DNA of 21,582 nt from a virus. The notes beneath the pieces are model-generated. The model saw only the letters and a program-made list of their open reading frames with translations. It searched no databases and was not told where the DNA came from. Positions within the stretch are counted from its first letter, which is position 1; each line of letters begins with the position of its first letter. Positions 12,403 through 21,465 of the stretch are shown here, piece by piece. The stretch spans positions 1-21,582 of IMG/VR virus record IMGVR_UViG_3300031706_000057. One strand, written 5' to 3'. Both the position numbers and the translations under genes were made by a program.

Positions 12403-14952
12403 CTATACAAAGAAATCATCAAGTGTTGCAATCTTTACTGCAGACCAACCAACTGCTTCTAGGATAGCTTCTAGAGGCGATAGGAATACTTTTTCAAATT
12501 GCTTTTCGTAGTCAATATAATCGTGTAAACCAAATTCTTTAGGAAGAACACCTGGAAACGAGATGATGTTTTCTTTAATCGGGTTTGGTGTTTTTAGATA
12601 GCAGAATTTGATCTTGTCGCCGCCTTGTACTGATGTAAACTTTTTAGATAAACCGTTTTCATTTAGATAGTGGTTATATAGAATACAGCCACGAACGTGC
12701 ATTGGGCAACCTTTCTTATACATGTTACCGTTACCGTGTTCACGATACTTATCAATGTTGTCAGTACCGGAATTGCGACCAATATCTTCGGGAGGAAGCT
12801 TATAGAATTCTTGTCTGAAGTCTTCGATAAACTTTTGGACTGCAGCTTCATCGCCATTCATAATAACAGAGAACGATTGCTTTAGTTTGTTGCGACATAC
12901 TTCTGGTGTAGAAGATCGTACAGACTCAAGACCTGTTACAGAAATCTTTGGTTCTTCGTAGTGAACACCTTCTGAGTTGAGAGTATTCATAATGTAACGC
13001 TTCTTAGCAATGAATACAGATTTATCAGTAATCTTTTCTCGTTTCATTACCATCGCTTGGCGATAAGAACCCATTTTAGCTGCAAGTTCGATATAACCAT
13101 TTTCGATTACTTCTTCGATTTTAGAAGAACAAACCTTATCAAGGAACTCTTCGCCTTGCTTGCGGCCTATATCTGTTGTACCGAAAGATGCTTTAACTAG
13201 TGGACCAAAGTCAACGTAGATTGAATCGGTATCGATATAAACAATATAATCTTTGTCGTTAGTTTTTAAGATCTTATTGAGGTAAGTGTTAACTGAGTTT
13301 TCAGCGTATCGAATAGATAACTGGCCTGATGTTGTAATAGCTTCAGCCATATCGTTAATATAGTACAAGAAGTAAATATTAGCAGTTGCACCGTATAGAG
13401 AGTTCATAGCAATCTTGATAGCCATTTGCTGGTTATGTAGATTGTTTGCTTCACGTTTAAGAGCAGCTTTATGAGTAGGATCAGTAGCATTCTCAAGTTC
13501 TTGTTCTACACCAAGCATCTTCTTCTTGATTACAGAACGGTTGCCATAATATTCATCAATGATTTCAGGAATTACACCTTTGAATTCATTTGTAAAACAT
13601 GCACCGTTTGCACCAACTGATACAGACTTATCATCGTTTTGATATTCACCTTTGAGTACCATATCTTGAGACACGTATTCGCGACGATCACTAACATAAG
13701 TTTCTGGTGACATATTATATTGCAACATTAAGTGCGGATATAGAGAGTTAAGATCGAATGATACAATCCAAGGATGCATACCAACCTTCGGAGTCTTAAC
13801 ATAACCACCTACAAGTTCACCAGCTCGAGCACCAGGACCACCTTTAAGTGGTGGGACACGACCTTCTTCGATAAGTTTACGATATAGAGTTGTTTCCCAT
13901 ATGCCAACTGTACCGAATGCATCATTAAAGTTTACACCACCACCATAAGCAACAGTCATAACTAGAGATAACAAACCAGTTTCATCTTCAAAGCGTTGAA
14001 TAAGCCACGTGTCTTTAAGGTTATAATCGAGATATAGTTGTGGGTTTTGTTCGTACAATTCAGTAAGTGTACCATACTCTGAGTAATCGAGTTTCTTTTC
14101 ACCGAGTACTACATTAGCAATATGATCCAGTTTCCATGATTCTTGTGGGCCATACTTGTAGCCAAACTTCTTGAATGCATCCATATAATCGACTACAGCA
14201 ACACCAGATATTTCATATGTTTGCTGCATCTTGCCAAAGAATTCACGACCTGTTTGACGAATAGAGCGCCAAGGAGAAAGATCTCGTGCAAACTCTTCGC
14301 CGAATAGACGAGACATGCGTGTTATAATATATTGAATATCGAAGTAAGCCACGTTCCAGCCGGTTACAATATCGGGATAGTCATTGCACCACAACTGCCT
14401 GAACCTACGAAGCAATGCTTCTTCAGTATCAAACTTCATAAAGTGAATGTTATCTGGATCAATATCAAGTAACGTTTGTGATTTGTCGTAGTCTTTACGA
14501 CCGAGTAGATGGTAATCATCAGACTTAGAAGATTTAAAAGCAATCGATGTGATTTCTTTATCAGCAGAATTCATATCAGGATAGCCGTCAGCAATATCAA
14601 CCTCGATATCGAAAGAAACAATGTTTACTTTAGAAACATCGTAATTGACTTTGCCTGGATATTTTTGTTGAATGAACTGTGCTACGTAATTAGTGGAACC
14701 ACCAATTTCAAAGCCGTGAACATCTTTATATTGTTCAATCCAATCTTTAGCCTCTCGCATAGTATCCATAACAACAGAAGTCATAGGACGACCAGTTGTA
14801 AGAGAGGTGTGTTGGCTGGTACCAGATTTATCGCCACCGACAAATAAGGTAGGTGAGAACTTTACTTTACGTTCAAATCGCTTGTTATTTTCATAACCGC
14901 GCCATAATATGTTGTTGCCGTATCGCTCGACAGATGTGTAAAAGCTAGACAT
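12403..14952 (-). CDS. 43: DNA polymerase, family B (T4 gp43)
   Basis: An 849-residue replicative polymerase with proofreading (T4 gp43 is 898). Exonuclease motifs: VSFDIEVD (D115, E117) and GWNVAYFD (198-205). Polymerase motifs: [13 protein letters not shown] (398-409); [11 protein letters not shown] (513-522); [12 protein letters not shown] (572-582, two Asp). The palm and thumb continue to the end, and the last residues (ATLDDFFV) resemble a sliding-clamp binding tail. AAGGA precedes the ATG. It has a moderate sigma-70-like promoter and is followed by the DUF465-like gene. The gene appears intact, with no intron or split. Confidence 0.97.
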   Translation of the reverse strand: MSSFYTSVERYGNNILWRGYENNKRFERKVKFSPTLFVGGDKSGTSQHTSLTTGRPMTSVVMDTMREAKDWIEQYKDVHGFEIGGSTNYVAQFIQQKYPGKVNYDVSKVNIVSFDIEVDIADGYPDMNSADKEITSIAFKSSKSDDYHLLGRKDYDKSQTLLDIDPDNIHFMKFDTEEALLRRFRQLWCNDYPDIVTGWNVAYFDIQYIITRMSRLFGEEFARDLSPWRSIRQTGREFFGKMQQTYEISGVAVVDYMDAFKKFGYKYGPQESWKLDHIANVVLGEKKLDYSEYGTLTELYEQNPQLYLDYNLKDTWLIQRFEDETGLLSLVMTVAYGGGVNFNDAFGTVGIWETTLYRKLIEEGRVPPLKGGPGARAGELVGGYVKTPKVGMHPWIVSFDLNSLYPHLMLQYNMSPETYVSDRREYVSQDMVLKGEYQNDDKSVSVGANGACFTNEFKGVIPEIIDEYYGNRSVIKKKMLGVEQELENATDPTHKAALKREANNLHNQQMAIKIAMNSLYGATANIYFLYYINDMAEAITTSGQLSIRYAENSVNTYLNKILKTNDKDYIVYIDTDSIYVDFGPLVKASFGTTDIGRKQGEEFLDKVCSSKIEEVIENGYIELAAKMGSYRQAMVMKREKITDKSVFIAKKRYIMNTLNSEGVHYEEPKISVTGLESVRSSTPEVCRNKLKQSFSVIMNGDEAAVQKFIEDFRQEFYKLPPEDIGRNSGTDNIDKYREHGNGNMYKKGCPMHVRGCILYNHYLNENGLSKKFTSVQGGDKIKFCYLKTPNPIKENIISFPGVLPKEFGLHDYIDYEKQFEKVFLSPLEAILEAVGWSAVKIATLDDFFV

Positions 14953-14979
14953 GATAATCCTTGTAATTCAATATAATTC

Positions 14980-15008
14980 ATTATATAACAGTTTCTGCGA
15001 TATGTACA
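14980..15008 (-). promoter_or_regulatory. Sigma-70-like promoter for gp43
   Basis: TGTACA (4 of 6), 17-base spacer, perfect TATAAT, 28 bases before the gp43 start codon. Weaker than the other promoters here. Confidence 0.5.
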
Positions 15009-15011
15009 CAG

Positions 15012-15218
15012 TTATTTTCGTCTATCTATATCTGATTCGATTCCACCCTGGTTGTTGTCTTTTGCAATCAGTAGAGCCATTGATTGTATATCTGCTAAGA
15101 TATTTTGGCAAGTAATCTTATCAAAGTCTGGACGTTCATTTCTTTTACGATGTAGTTGCATAGCTTTATCATGCATTACATTTATTCGTTCTATAAGTTG
15201 CTCTATGCTATGGTTCAT
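15012..15218 (-). CDS. Small hypothetical protein (68 residues) between gp46 and gp43
   Basis: Not recognised. A soluble, mostly helical protein (SIEQLIERINVMHDKAMQLHRKRNERPDFDKITCQNILADIQSMALLIAKD). TAGGA stands about eight bases before the ATG, just after the gp46 stop codon, so it belongs to the gp55-47-46 operon. Confidence 0.65.
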   Translation of the reverse strand: MNHSIEQLIERINVMHDKAMQLHRKRNERPDFDKITCQNILADIQSMALLIAKDNNQGGIESDIDRRK

Positions 15219-15228
15219 TAGAATATTC

Positions 15229-16941
15229 CTACGCTGCTATTTGTGAGAAGTTTTTAATCTTATCAAACTTGACGTGGGACATAAACTTGTCACCAAACTG
15301 GTGGCCACGGTGTGAGATAACAAAAATGTTATCGTCAGAGTTAAGATTGTGTAATGTATCAATTAACATTTCGATACCAACACCATCAAGTGCACCATCT
15401 AAAGTTTCGTCTAAGATTAAGAGGTTTGTTGAGACTGAGTTACGTAGCTTAGCAACTGCTCGCCAAGACAACATAATAGCCAATGTGATACGTAGCTTCT
15501 CACCTTCTGAGAATGAAGCATAAGAAAAAGCATCACGGAAACGAGACTTAATTACTTCGTTAAAGTTTTCATCAAGTCTAAAGTCTACAAACAAATCAAA
15601 TGCTTGAAGATACTTATTAATCAACTTATTCATTACAGGAACATATTGTTTAATGATCTTGGCTTTGATACCACCATCTTTAAGCATTTGTGCTGTAACA
15701 CTATTTACTTCTTTTTCTGTAAATAGTTCTGTTTGACGAGCATTGATTTCGTTTAGAGTATTACTATATTCTAAGAGCTTAGTCATATCAACTGCTTCAG
15801 CTTCTTCTTCAGCAGTATCTAATTCATTCTTATATGAAACTAAAGCATTCTTAGCAACCTTAATTGTTGCGCGTTGATCACCAATACCAAGGTTAATAGT
15901 ACGCATTTTATCTTCAAGTTTTGAGATATCACTAAGACGATCATCGTACTCTTTAGCTTTTACAGCCAGTTTCTCAAGCCCGGACATCAACTCAGTTACT
16001 TTAATATCTTTATCTGATATGATGCCGGCCTTGAAAGCTTGCTCAATACCTTGCTTACACGTAGGACAATCATCGTGATCTTTATAGAAAGATAACTCTT
16101 TTTGATGTGAACGCATTTGGCTTTCGATATCACGACGTAATGACTTAGCTTTTTCTGACTTCTTTTGCATATCAGGTTTATCTTTAATACCATCTAATAC
16201 AATCTGAAGTTCGTCATTCTGTGTCTCGATAATAGCTTTAGCATTCTCAATATCTTTAAGGTGAGCACCCATCTTATCACGAATCTTTTCAGCTTCGACT
16301 TCTTTCATCTCACGAATAGATTCATTATGATCTTTAGCTGATTCGATACGAGTTTCAACCATATCTTTTTGGTATCCGTTCTCTTTTATGCTTTCTTTAT
16401 TAGAACTCACAATATCTTTCAATAACGTATTCATTGTACTAAAGACTTGAATATCAAGAAGATCTTCAATAATTTCACGACGACCGTGTGCTGGTAACTC
16501 CATAAAAGGAACGTATGTAGCACTACCAAGGATAACAATCTGTGTAAATGATTTATAGTTAAGCTTAAGAATATTTTGTTCTAAGTAAGATTGATAATCT
16601 CTAACTGCAGCATCTTGGTCAATCAGCACATCATTAAGAGCAATCTCAAAGAAGTTTGGCTTTATGCCACGTCTAATCTTGTAGTTCTTAGAACCAATAT
16701 TAAACTCAATTTCAGTAACAAGTTCTTTCTGATTAATAGAATTAACAAGTTGTGGCTTTGTAATTTTGCGGAATGGTTTGCCATATAGAGCAAAAGTTAT
16801 TGCATCGAGTAGTGTAGATTTACCACTGCCGTTTGAACCACTAATTAAAGTAGTCTTGCTTTTATCTAAAAGGATTTCAGTCCAAGCATTGCCTGATGAT
16901 AAAACATTCTTATAACGTATTTTCTTAAAATGAATCTTCAT
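15229..16941 (-). CDS. 46: Recombination nuclease ATPase subunit, SbcC/Rad50-like (T4 gp46)
   Basis: A 570-residue SMC-like ATPase that works with gp47 to resect DNA ends for recombination-dependent replication and host DNA breakdown. Walker A at 35-42 (GSNGSGKS), a long coiled coil from about 180 to 410 interrupted by the zinc hook CPTC at 292-295, the ABC signature SFSEGEKLR near 476-484, and Walker B LLILDE at 507-512. Length matches T4 gp46 (560). Its ATG shares a base with the gp47 stop (TAATG), so the two subunits are translationally coupled. Confidence 0.96.
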   Translation of the reverse strand: MKIHFKKIRYKNVLSSGNAWTEILLDKSKTTLISGSNGSGKSTLLDAITFALYGKPFRKITKPQLVNSINQKELVTEIEFNIGSKNYKIRRGIKPNFFEIALNDVLIDQDAAVRDYQSYLEQNILKLNYKSFTQIVILGSATYVPFMELPAHGRREIIEDLLDIQVFSTMNTLLKDIVSSNKESIKENGYQKDMVETRIESAKDHNESIREMKEVEAEKIRDKMGAHLKDIENAKAIIETQNDELQIVLDGIKDKPDMQKKSEKAKSLRRDIESQMRSHQKELSFYKDHDDCPTCKQGIEQAFKAGIISDKDIKVTELMSGLEKLAVKAKEYDDRLSDISKLEDKMRTINLGIGDQRATIKVAKNALVSYKNELDTAEEEAEAVDMTKLLEYSNTLNEINARQTELFTEKEVNSVTAQMLKDGGIKAKIIKQYVPVMNKLINKYLQAFDLFVDFRLDENFNEVIKSRFRDAFSYASFSEGEKLRITLAIMLSWRAVAKLRNSVSTNLLILDETLDGALDGVGIEMLIDTLHNLNSDDNIFVISHRGHQFGDKFMSHVKFDKIKNFSQIAA

Positions 16942-18002
16942 TATATATTCTGTGCCTCTACATAAAGTTCGTCAATTAATCGCTTAATTTGTATCTTATC
17001 AACCTTTGTTTCTAAAGAGTTAATATAGTCGTGCAAGATGTCTTTTGTATCTTTAGTTTCATCTAGCATTTCATCAAGACCTTCAGACTCTAAACTAAGA
17101 GAATCTTCAATAGCTTTAACATCAGCTGCACCAGCGTCAGTCAACTTATTTAGGAACAAGTCATAGATGTATGGATTGGTTCTGTTCTTAACAATAACTT
17201 TAATAAAAGTATCTTTAAGAGCACTTACATCTAGGTTAGCAATATCTTCGATAGTCATATCAGCATCATCATATTCAATTTTATGAAAGATAACGTTAGG
17301 ATTTAAAATCCATTCTAACTCACGGGTTTCTGTATCTAAGACACGGAAGCCACGTTTGCCCTGATGATCTGACCAAGTCATTTCGTAAGGAGAACCAAGA
17401 TATGAAATATTATTATATGTAGATGGATGATGGAAGTGACCTGAGTACACAGCTTCAAAGTTTGTAAATACATCTCTTGTTAAACCGTGATCACACAAAT
17501 GGCCCTTATCCATTTCAAAGCCTTGAATAGAAAAGTGACCCATACACATATCAGCATCAGACTCACGAATATCTTTCATCATATCTTTATAGTTACTATT
17601 ATTAATCCAAGGAACCATCAAGAATTTTGTAGATCCAAGAGTAAGTTCTGCACATTTATCTTCGTAAATATTAAAATTGTTATACTCACGTAACAGCAAA
17701 TTCATAGAGTTTACTTCATTCGTGTTTGTATAATATGTTGTATGATTACCTACTAGTGCATGATATTCAATACCGCGATTAGCGATTTGATCAAAGAAGA
17801 ACTTCTTACCACGCTCTAGTGATACATAGTTGATAAACTTGCGACGATCGAAAGTATCACCAAGATCAAATATGATTTTAATATCATGTTCATCAATATA
17901 AGGAAAGAACACCTCTGAGAAGAAACGTTCTTGATGATCTAAAAATAACTTAGAATCACCACGAACACCGATATGCATATCTGTTACAATTGCTATTTTC
18001 AA
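16941..18002 (-). CDS. 47: Recombination nuclease subunit, SbcD/Mre11-like (T4 gp47), TTG start
   Basis: A 353-residue metallophosphoesterase (T4 gp47 is 339), nuclease partner of gp46. Metal-binding motifs: DMHIG (8-12), GDTFDRR (48-54), GNHTTY (85-90), and GHFHHP further on. The start is a TTG at 18002: an in-frame TAG, which is the gp55 stop codon, lies three codons upstream, and the first ATG would cut into the D-x-H motif. TAGGA precedes it. gp55 and gp47 are thus in the same frame, separated by one stop and three codons. Confidence 0.95.
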   Translation of the reverse strand: MKIAIVTDMHIGVRGDSKLFLDHQERFFSEVFFPYIDEHDIKIIFDLGDTFDRRKFINYVSLERGKKFFFDQIANRGIEYHALVGNHTTYYTNTNEVNSMNLLLREYNNFNIYEDKCAELTLGSTKFLMVPWINNSNYKDMMKDIRESDADMCMGHFSIQGFEMDKGHLCDHGLTRDVFTNFEAVYSGHFHHPSTYNNISYLGSPYEMTWSDHQGKRGFRVLDTETRELEWILNPNVIFHKIEYDDADMTIEDIANLDVSALKDTFIKVIVKNRTNPYIYDLFLNKLTDAGAADVKAIEDSLSLESEGLDEMLDETKDTKDILHDYINSLETKVDKIQIKRLIDELYVEAQNI

Positions 18003-18011
18003 GATTTTATC

Positions 18012-18590
18012 CTATTTTGTTTTTGGGTCTACATCTTTTTCTGCATCTACTACAGCATTAGCGTCTTTTTCAACTTTGTCAGCTTTTTTCTTAGCTTTAT
18101 CTCTTGCTAATTTATCTTCAAAGTCTTCAATAAAATCATTCATATAATCTGCTGCTGTACTAAGATGAATATTAAGATCTTCGCCAGCAGAGTATGTACC
18201 ACCAGTAGTAATCATATGTTGAGAAGACTTGAAACGAATATACATTTGCTTCTTCTCTTTAGCGATTCTACGTAGGAAAGCATACCAGATAATTTGCGTA
18301 AAATATGCAAACGGATTCTGAGATTTTTCTTCATTAAAGTTCATTATATATAATAGACAGTTTTCGATGCCGTCTGAGATCATATCTTCTTTATAAGAAT
18401 ATCCAGAGAAATTTGGTTTTGTTGCTAATCTTGTCGCTATCTGAAATATGCAAGTACCTATGTAATCTGGTACTCTTGGTCTTCCTTCACCTGCGTCTTC
18501 TGCTTCTCTGCAGAGTTGCTTGTATGCGACCAAAGCGTCAAGAAGGTCCCTGTTATTCACGTAATTGCGAGTGGCTCGTCTTTTTGCCAT
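18012..18590 (-). CDS. 55: Late transcription sigma factor (T4 gp55)
   Basis: A 192-residue divergent sigma factor (T4 gp55 is 185) that directs host RNA polymerase to TATAAATA late promoters with gp33 and the sliding clamp. The region-2-like part is DMISDGIENCLLYIMNFNEEKSQNPFAYFTQIIWYAFLRRIAKEKKQ, typical of T4-like gp55. I start at MAKRRATRNY (18590) because GGAGG stands eight bases before it; an ATG five codons upstream is part of that ribosome site itself. The C-terminus is Lys/Asp-rich and low in complexity. It has its own near-consensus sigma-70 promoter, as expected for a factor made before late transcription. Confidence 0.93.
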   Translation of the reverse strand: MAKRRATRNYVNNRDLLDALVAYKQLCREAEDAGEGRPRVPDYIGTCIFQIATRLATKPNFSGYSYKEDMISDGIENCLLYIMNFNEEKSQNPFAYFTQIIWYAFLRRIAKEKKQMYIRFKSSQHMITTGGTYSAGEDLNIHLSTAADYMNDFIEDFEDKLARDKAKKKADKVEKDANAVVDAEKDVDPKTK

Positions 18591-18632
18591 TGGAAATACC
18601 TCCATTGATGTAGTTAAAATCTATTTAAATCT

Positions 18633-18661
18633 AATATAACACAGTTATGCACAGGTGTCAA
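18633..18661 (-). promoter_or_regulatory. Sigma-70 promoter for gp55-gp47-gp46
   Basis: TTGACA, 17-base spacer, TATATT (5 of 6), 43 bases before the gp55 start codon. Its -35 lies about 46 bases from the -35 of the rightward promoter at 18708-18736. Confidence 0.75.
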
Positions 18662-18707
18662 CTAGTTTGTTGAAAATAATTAATTTTAAAATAAGTGAAA
18701 ATAACAG

Positions 18708-18736
18708 TTGACAACCTTATCAGGTAGGTGTATAAT
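18708..18736 (+). promoter_or_regulatory. Consensus sigma-70 promoter pointing rightward, antisense to uvsW
   Basis: TTGACA, 17-base spacer, TATAAT: both hexamers perfect, on the plus strand. No rightward gene follows: the only start codons give peptides of a few residues. The transcript would start near 18743 and run into the 3' end of the leftward uvsW gene. Early in it are small hairpins (AGGAT/ATCCT around the start, TCTAC/GTAGA) and a long-range CCCAGC/GCTGGG pairing. Confidence 0.7.
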
Positions 18737-18772
18737 AGGATTATATCCTTTAAACCATTATAGTCCCAGCCA

Positions 18773-20266
18773 TTATATATCTACTGTGTAGACCTTAAAG
18801 CTAAACTGCTGGGTACCATATATCTCAATTCTCTTCTTAAAATGCTGTAAAGTGTAGTTCTCAAATGATCCATGTGTCAAGTCATCTGTAATATCATATA
18901 GTGTAGCCTTATCGGCGTCGTTGCCCTTTCTTAGGGCACGACCAATTGATTGCAATACTTTGACTTCAGATTTAGAACCAGAAGCAAATATGATGTTATC
19001 AAGCTTTTTCAAGTTCACACCTGTTGAGAATACTCCGTAAGAAGCAAGGATATTGTGTTGTTTGATGGGATCATTTTCAATGAGATGTCTGATGCGTTCT
19101 CGCTCAGTACCTTTGGTAGCACCATATATGAAGTGCAGTTCTCTGCCTTCTTTTTGAAGCATAGGTTCTAAGATCTTTCCGTGCTTTTCAACAAGATCAA
19201 ACAAGACTAAATTATTCTGTCCTTCGAGAGACCACAATAAATTTCTAATGAAAATATTTCTTTTGTCATTATTAACTAAGAATTCACGCTCAGCAGGATA
19301 ACGTTTCTGAGTCTCTTTAATCTTCTTAAATGCAGTGTAAAAATTCTTACGAGCATCTTTACTGTGTGAAAGAACAATAGCTTTAATATTAAAATCAGCT
19401 ACAGTACCAGCATCCATAAGATCTTTTGTAGTAACGTGACTACGAACAGAACCAAAGCAACCCTCTAGAACAAGACGGTGTGTTTTACTTTCTTCTGATT
19501 TCAGAGTACCAGTAAAGCCGTGACGATAATAACATTCGTCAAGACCTTCCATGATTTTCTGTAATGATTTAGCTTGGAATAAGTGTGCCTCATCTCCAAG
19601 CACAACTTTAAATTGGCCTAACCAATCTTTACCAACTTTCATTAGTGACTGCCAAGTTGATATAACTATAGGGGAAGATGTATTTTTATCAACACCACCT
19701 TGAATTTTATATATCATAGATGGATCACAGCCATAGTCTTCAAAATCACCAGCCATCTGATGCACCAACGAAATAGTTGGAACAATAATCAATGTACGAT
19801 GTTCGAATGCTCTATAGTAATGTTGTTGTATTAGATAGATAATTAATGATTTGCCTGAAGATGTAGGAGATAATGATAATGATCTGTTATCTCTGATAGC
19901 ATCTACGACATATTGATTTTGATAATCTCGTGGTGTGAATGGGCAATTTACTTCTTTAGCCATCTCATATCCATAATCATCTGGAACAGATTCACCATTC
20001 ATTAAATGATCTGGAGCATTAAGCTGATAACCACGTTCTTCACAGAATTTTTTAAGGCGAGGAAATAGACCTACATATAGAACTGGTCTCATTGGCTGAT
20101 ATAATCTAATTACACCATCCCACATACGATTCTTATAAGCAGGAGAAAACTGGTATCCTTGCGGCTTAAAGGAAAAGTAGTCTGAGAGTTCCATACGAAC
20201 ACCAGAATCACCTGTCACAAGTAAGTGTACAGCATTCTTTTGTTCTACGTTTAGTACGTCTGGCAT
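18773..20266 (-). CDS. uvsW: UvsW, recombination and branch-migration helicase
   Basis: A 497-residue superfamily 2 helicase (T4 UvsW is 587) that unwinds branched DNA, R-loops and origin structures, shifting replication from origin- to recombination-dependent. The N-terminal domain (ELSDYFSFKPQGYQFSPAYKNRMWDGVIRLY) is typical of UvsW. Then FTPRDYQNQYVV (Q motif), SPTSSGKS (133-140), GDEAH (224-228), GFTGTL, and QSIGRALRKG (motif VI). I start at MPDVLNVEQ (20266) because AAAGGTG stands just upstream; eight more codons are open before it, without a good ribosome site. A rightward promoter points at its 3' end. Confidence 0.94.
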   Translation of the reverse strand: MPDVLNVEQKNAVHLLVTGDSGVRMELSDYFSFKPQGYQFSPAYKNRMWDGVIRLYQPMRPVLYVGLFPRLKKFCEERGYQLNAPDHLMNGESVPDDYGYEMAKEVNCPFTPRDYQNQYVVDAIRDNRSLSLSPTSSGKSLIIYLIQQHYYRAFEHRTLIIVPTISLVHQMAGDFEDYGCDPSMIYKIQGGVDKNTSSPIVISTWQSLMKVGKDWLGQFKVVLGDEAHLFQAKSLQKIMEGLDECYYRHGFTGTLKSEESKTHRLVLEGCFGSVRSHVTTKDLMDAGTVADFNIKAIVLSHSKDARKNFYTAFKKIKETQKRYPAEREFLVNNDKRNIFIRNLLWSLEGQNNLVLFDLVEKHGKILEPMLQKEGRELHFIYGATKGTERERIRHLIENDPIKQHNILASYGVFSTGVNLKKLDNIIFASGSKSEVKVLQSIGRALRKGNDADKATLYDITDDLTHGSFENYTLQHFKKRIEIYGTQQFSFKVYTVDI

Positions 20267-20307
20267 ATGATCACCTTTATTCATTATCAACTATATACTA
20301 CTATTTA

Positions 20308-20745
20308 TTAGTATTCGCCATGTTGGAATTTCAGTATGGCAATCATGTTATTGATAATGAAGTTTCTGCTGTGGATAGTTTTTACAATATCCTCTAGGAA
20401 ATCAGCATTTGCTGTATGAAAATCAATTTTAAGACTCAGACGGATAATATCAGCATCTGCTTGTAAATGCTTATCGAGATCTTGTCTAATGATTTTCTTT
20501 TGCTGCGGCTTCCATCCACGATCACGTAGATCTTCTTCAGCCATAGAACCATCAAGCCACTCACGTTTAGCAAGCTCAAGTTCTTTGTAATCATAACGAA
20601 GCTTCTTTACTTTCAAAGCTTCCTTATAATACATACCATAATACTTGTTGTGTAAGATGGGAATTTTCTTAGCTTCCCCGCCGAGATTTGATTCGTCGAT
20701 TTTAACATCTTCAGCCCAGATCTCGCTAATTTGTTCAGTACTCAT
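20308..20745 (-). CDS. uvsY: UvsY, recombination mediator
   Basis: A 145-residue protein (T4 UvsY is 137) that loads UvsX onto gp32-covered ssDNA. It has the family's layout: an acidic N-terminus (EQISEIWAEDVKIDESNL), a helical middle with KKLRYDYKELELAKREWLDG, then DKHLQADADIIRLSLKIDFHTANADFLEDIVKTIHSRNFIINNMI, where T4 UvsY has a similar SADKDVLKVDT... IKSRGFAIKHI arrangement. The ATG at 20745 (MSTEQ) has GAGGAA upstream; a GTG seven codons earlier is open but less likely. It has its own perfect promoter and lies upstream of uvsW. Confidence 0.87.
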   Translation of the reverse strand: MSTEQISEIWAEDVKIDESNLGGEAKKIPILHNKYYGMYYKEALKVKKLRYDYKELELAKREWLDGSMAEEDLRDRGWKPQQKKIIRQDLDKHLQADADIIRLSLKIDFHTANADFLEDIVKTIHSRNFIINNMIAILKFQHGEY

Positions 20746-20781
20746 TATAACTATTCCTCTATTCACGTCACTTTATAATAT

Positions 20782-20810
20782 ATTATAACACAGGAATGCG
20801 CTAATGTCAA
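20782..20810 (-). promoter_or_regulatory. Consensus sigma-70 promoter for uvsY-uvsW
   Basis: TTGACA, 17-base spacer, TATAAT: both hexamers perfect. The -35 overlaps the stop codon end of the tail tube-like gene. Confidence 0.85.
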
Positions 20811-21295
20811 GGCATTTTTTCAAAGCTCATATTTGTATATCTGAAAGTAACATTGACTTCTGGGTATTGAACGTCAGTATTCGTTACGTCTAGAGGAATA
20901 CCACTGATGGATGTTGGAAATGCTTCTGTGAAAGTAAATTTAAGATTTCCAATTCTAGCACTATTCTCAATTATAACTGATATATCAGATCTCTCGCCCG
21001 CCTTACTAGCTTGTAGGTCAGCCCTTTGTTTAGTATTTTCAGGAGTACCCATTCCTTCCATCCACCTTAAAATCTCTTCATAATTAGACATGTTTTCATC
21101 TGCTATAAAAGAGAGGTCAAGATCTGCGTATTCCACGCGATCCGGAGTTTGATAAATACGATGAATAGGGGATTGCTGCTCTGGAGCATTCATACTAAGA
21201 CTAGGTAAAGTTACTCTTTGTGTAAAAAATTCTACATGAGGGAGTCTATCTATAACGATCTTAAATGAAATCGGTGACAAATAATTTGTAATCAT
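20807..21295 (-). CDS. Tail tube family protein (T4 gp19/gp54-like)
   Basis: A 162-residue structural protein. The opening SPISFKIVIDRLPHVEFFTQRVTLPSLSM and the close FTEAFPTSISGIPLDVTNTDVQYPEVNVTFRYTNM follow the pattern of the T4 gp19 tail tube fold (gp19 ends with WPTNVGELQLDW... FEVTLALDYW). It could be the tube protein itself or a baseplate relative such as gp54; eye inspection cannot decide. TAGGAAA precedes the ATG. A late box TATAAATA lies about 40 bases upstream, fitting a late structural gene. Confidence 0.75.
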   Translation of the reverse strand: MITNYLSPISFKIVIDRLPHVEFFTQRVTLPSLSMNAPEQQSPIHRIYQTPDRVEYADLDLSFIADENMSNYEEILRWMEGMGTPENTKQRADLQASKAGERSDISVIIENSARIGNLKFTFTEAFPTSISGIPLDVTNTDVQYPEVNVTFRYTNMSFEKMP

Positions 21296-21308
21296 TCTAA
21301 ATTTCCTA

Positions 21309-21337
21309 TTGACATTATGTTAAGCTTATGGTATATT
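21309..21337 (+). promoter_or_regulatory. Sigma-70 promoter for the rightward genes
   Basis: TTGACA, 17-base spacer, TATATT (5 of 6), 37 bases before the first rightward start codon. Confidence 0.7.
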
Positions 21338-21345
21338 TATAAATA
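21334..21345. promoter_or_regulatory. Divergent late boxes in one palindrome
   Basis: TATTTATAAATA contains TATAAATA on both strands: minus at 21334-21341, facing the tail tube-like gene, and plus at 21338-21345, facing the rightward genes. It also overlaps the -10 of the plus-strand sigma-70 promoter. Confidence 0.5.
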
Positions 21346-21373
21346 CAACACCTAATCAATGGTAGGAAATCAC

Positions 21374-21445
21374 ATGTCTAACGAGAAACCAATACGTTAT
21401 GATGACCCTTTTGATGACTGTACACACTGGCTGGGTAAAATATAA
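21374..21445 (+). CDS. Possible small rightward protein (23 residues)
   Basis: An open frame starting MSNEKPIRYDDPFDDC and ending HWLGKI. TAGGAAA lies a few bases before the ATG and a promoter stands 37 bases upstream, which favours translation. It could be a true micro-protein or a leader peptide for the following gene. No family recognised. Confidence 0.45.
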   Translation: MSNEKPIRYDDPFDDCTHWLGKI

Positions 21446-21465
21446 TATAAAGGAATATATATATA

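Noticed and set aside
18743-18815. A tRNA-like gene after the rightward promoter (CCCAGCCA near 18765).
   Set aside because: No cloverleaf can be drawn: no matching 5' acceptor strand, no T-loop and no anticodon arm.
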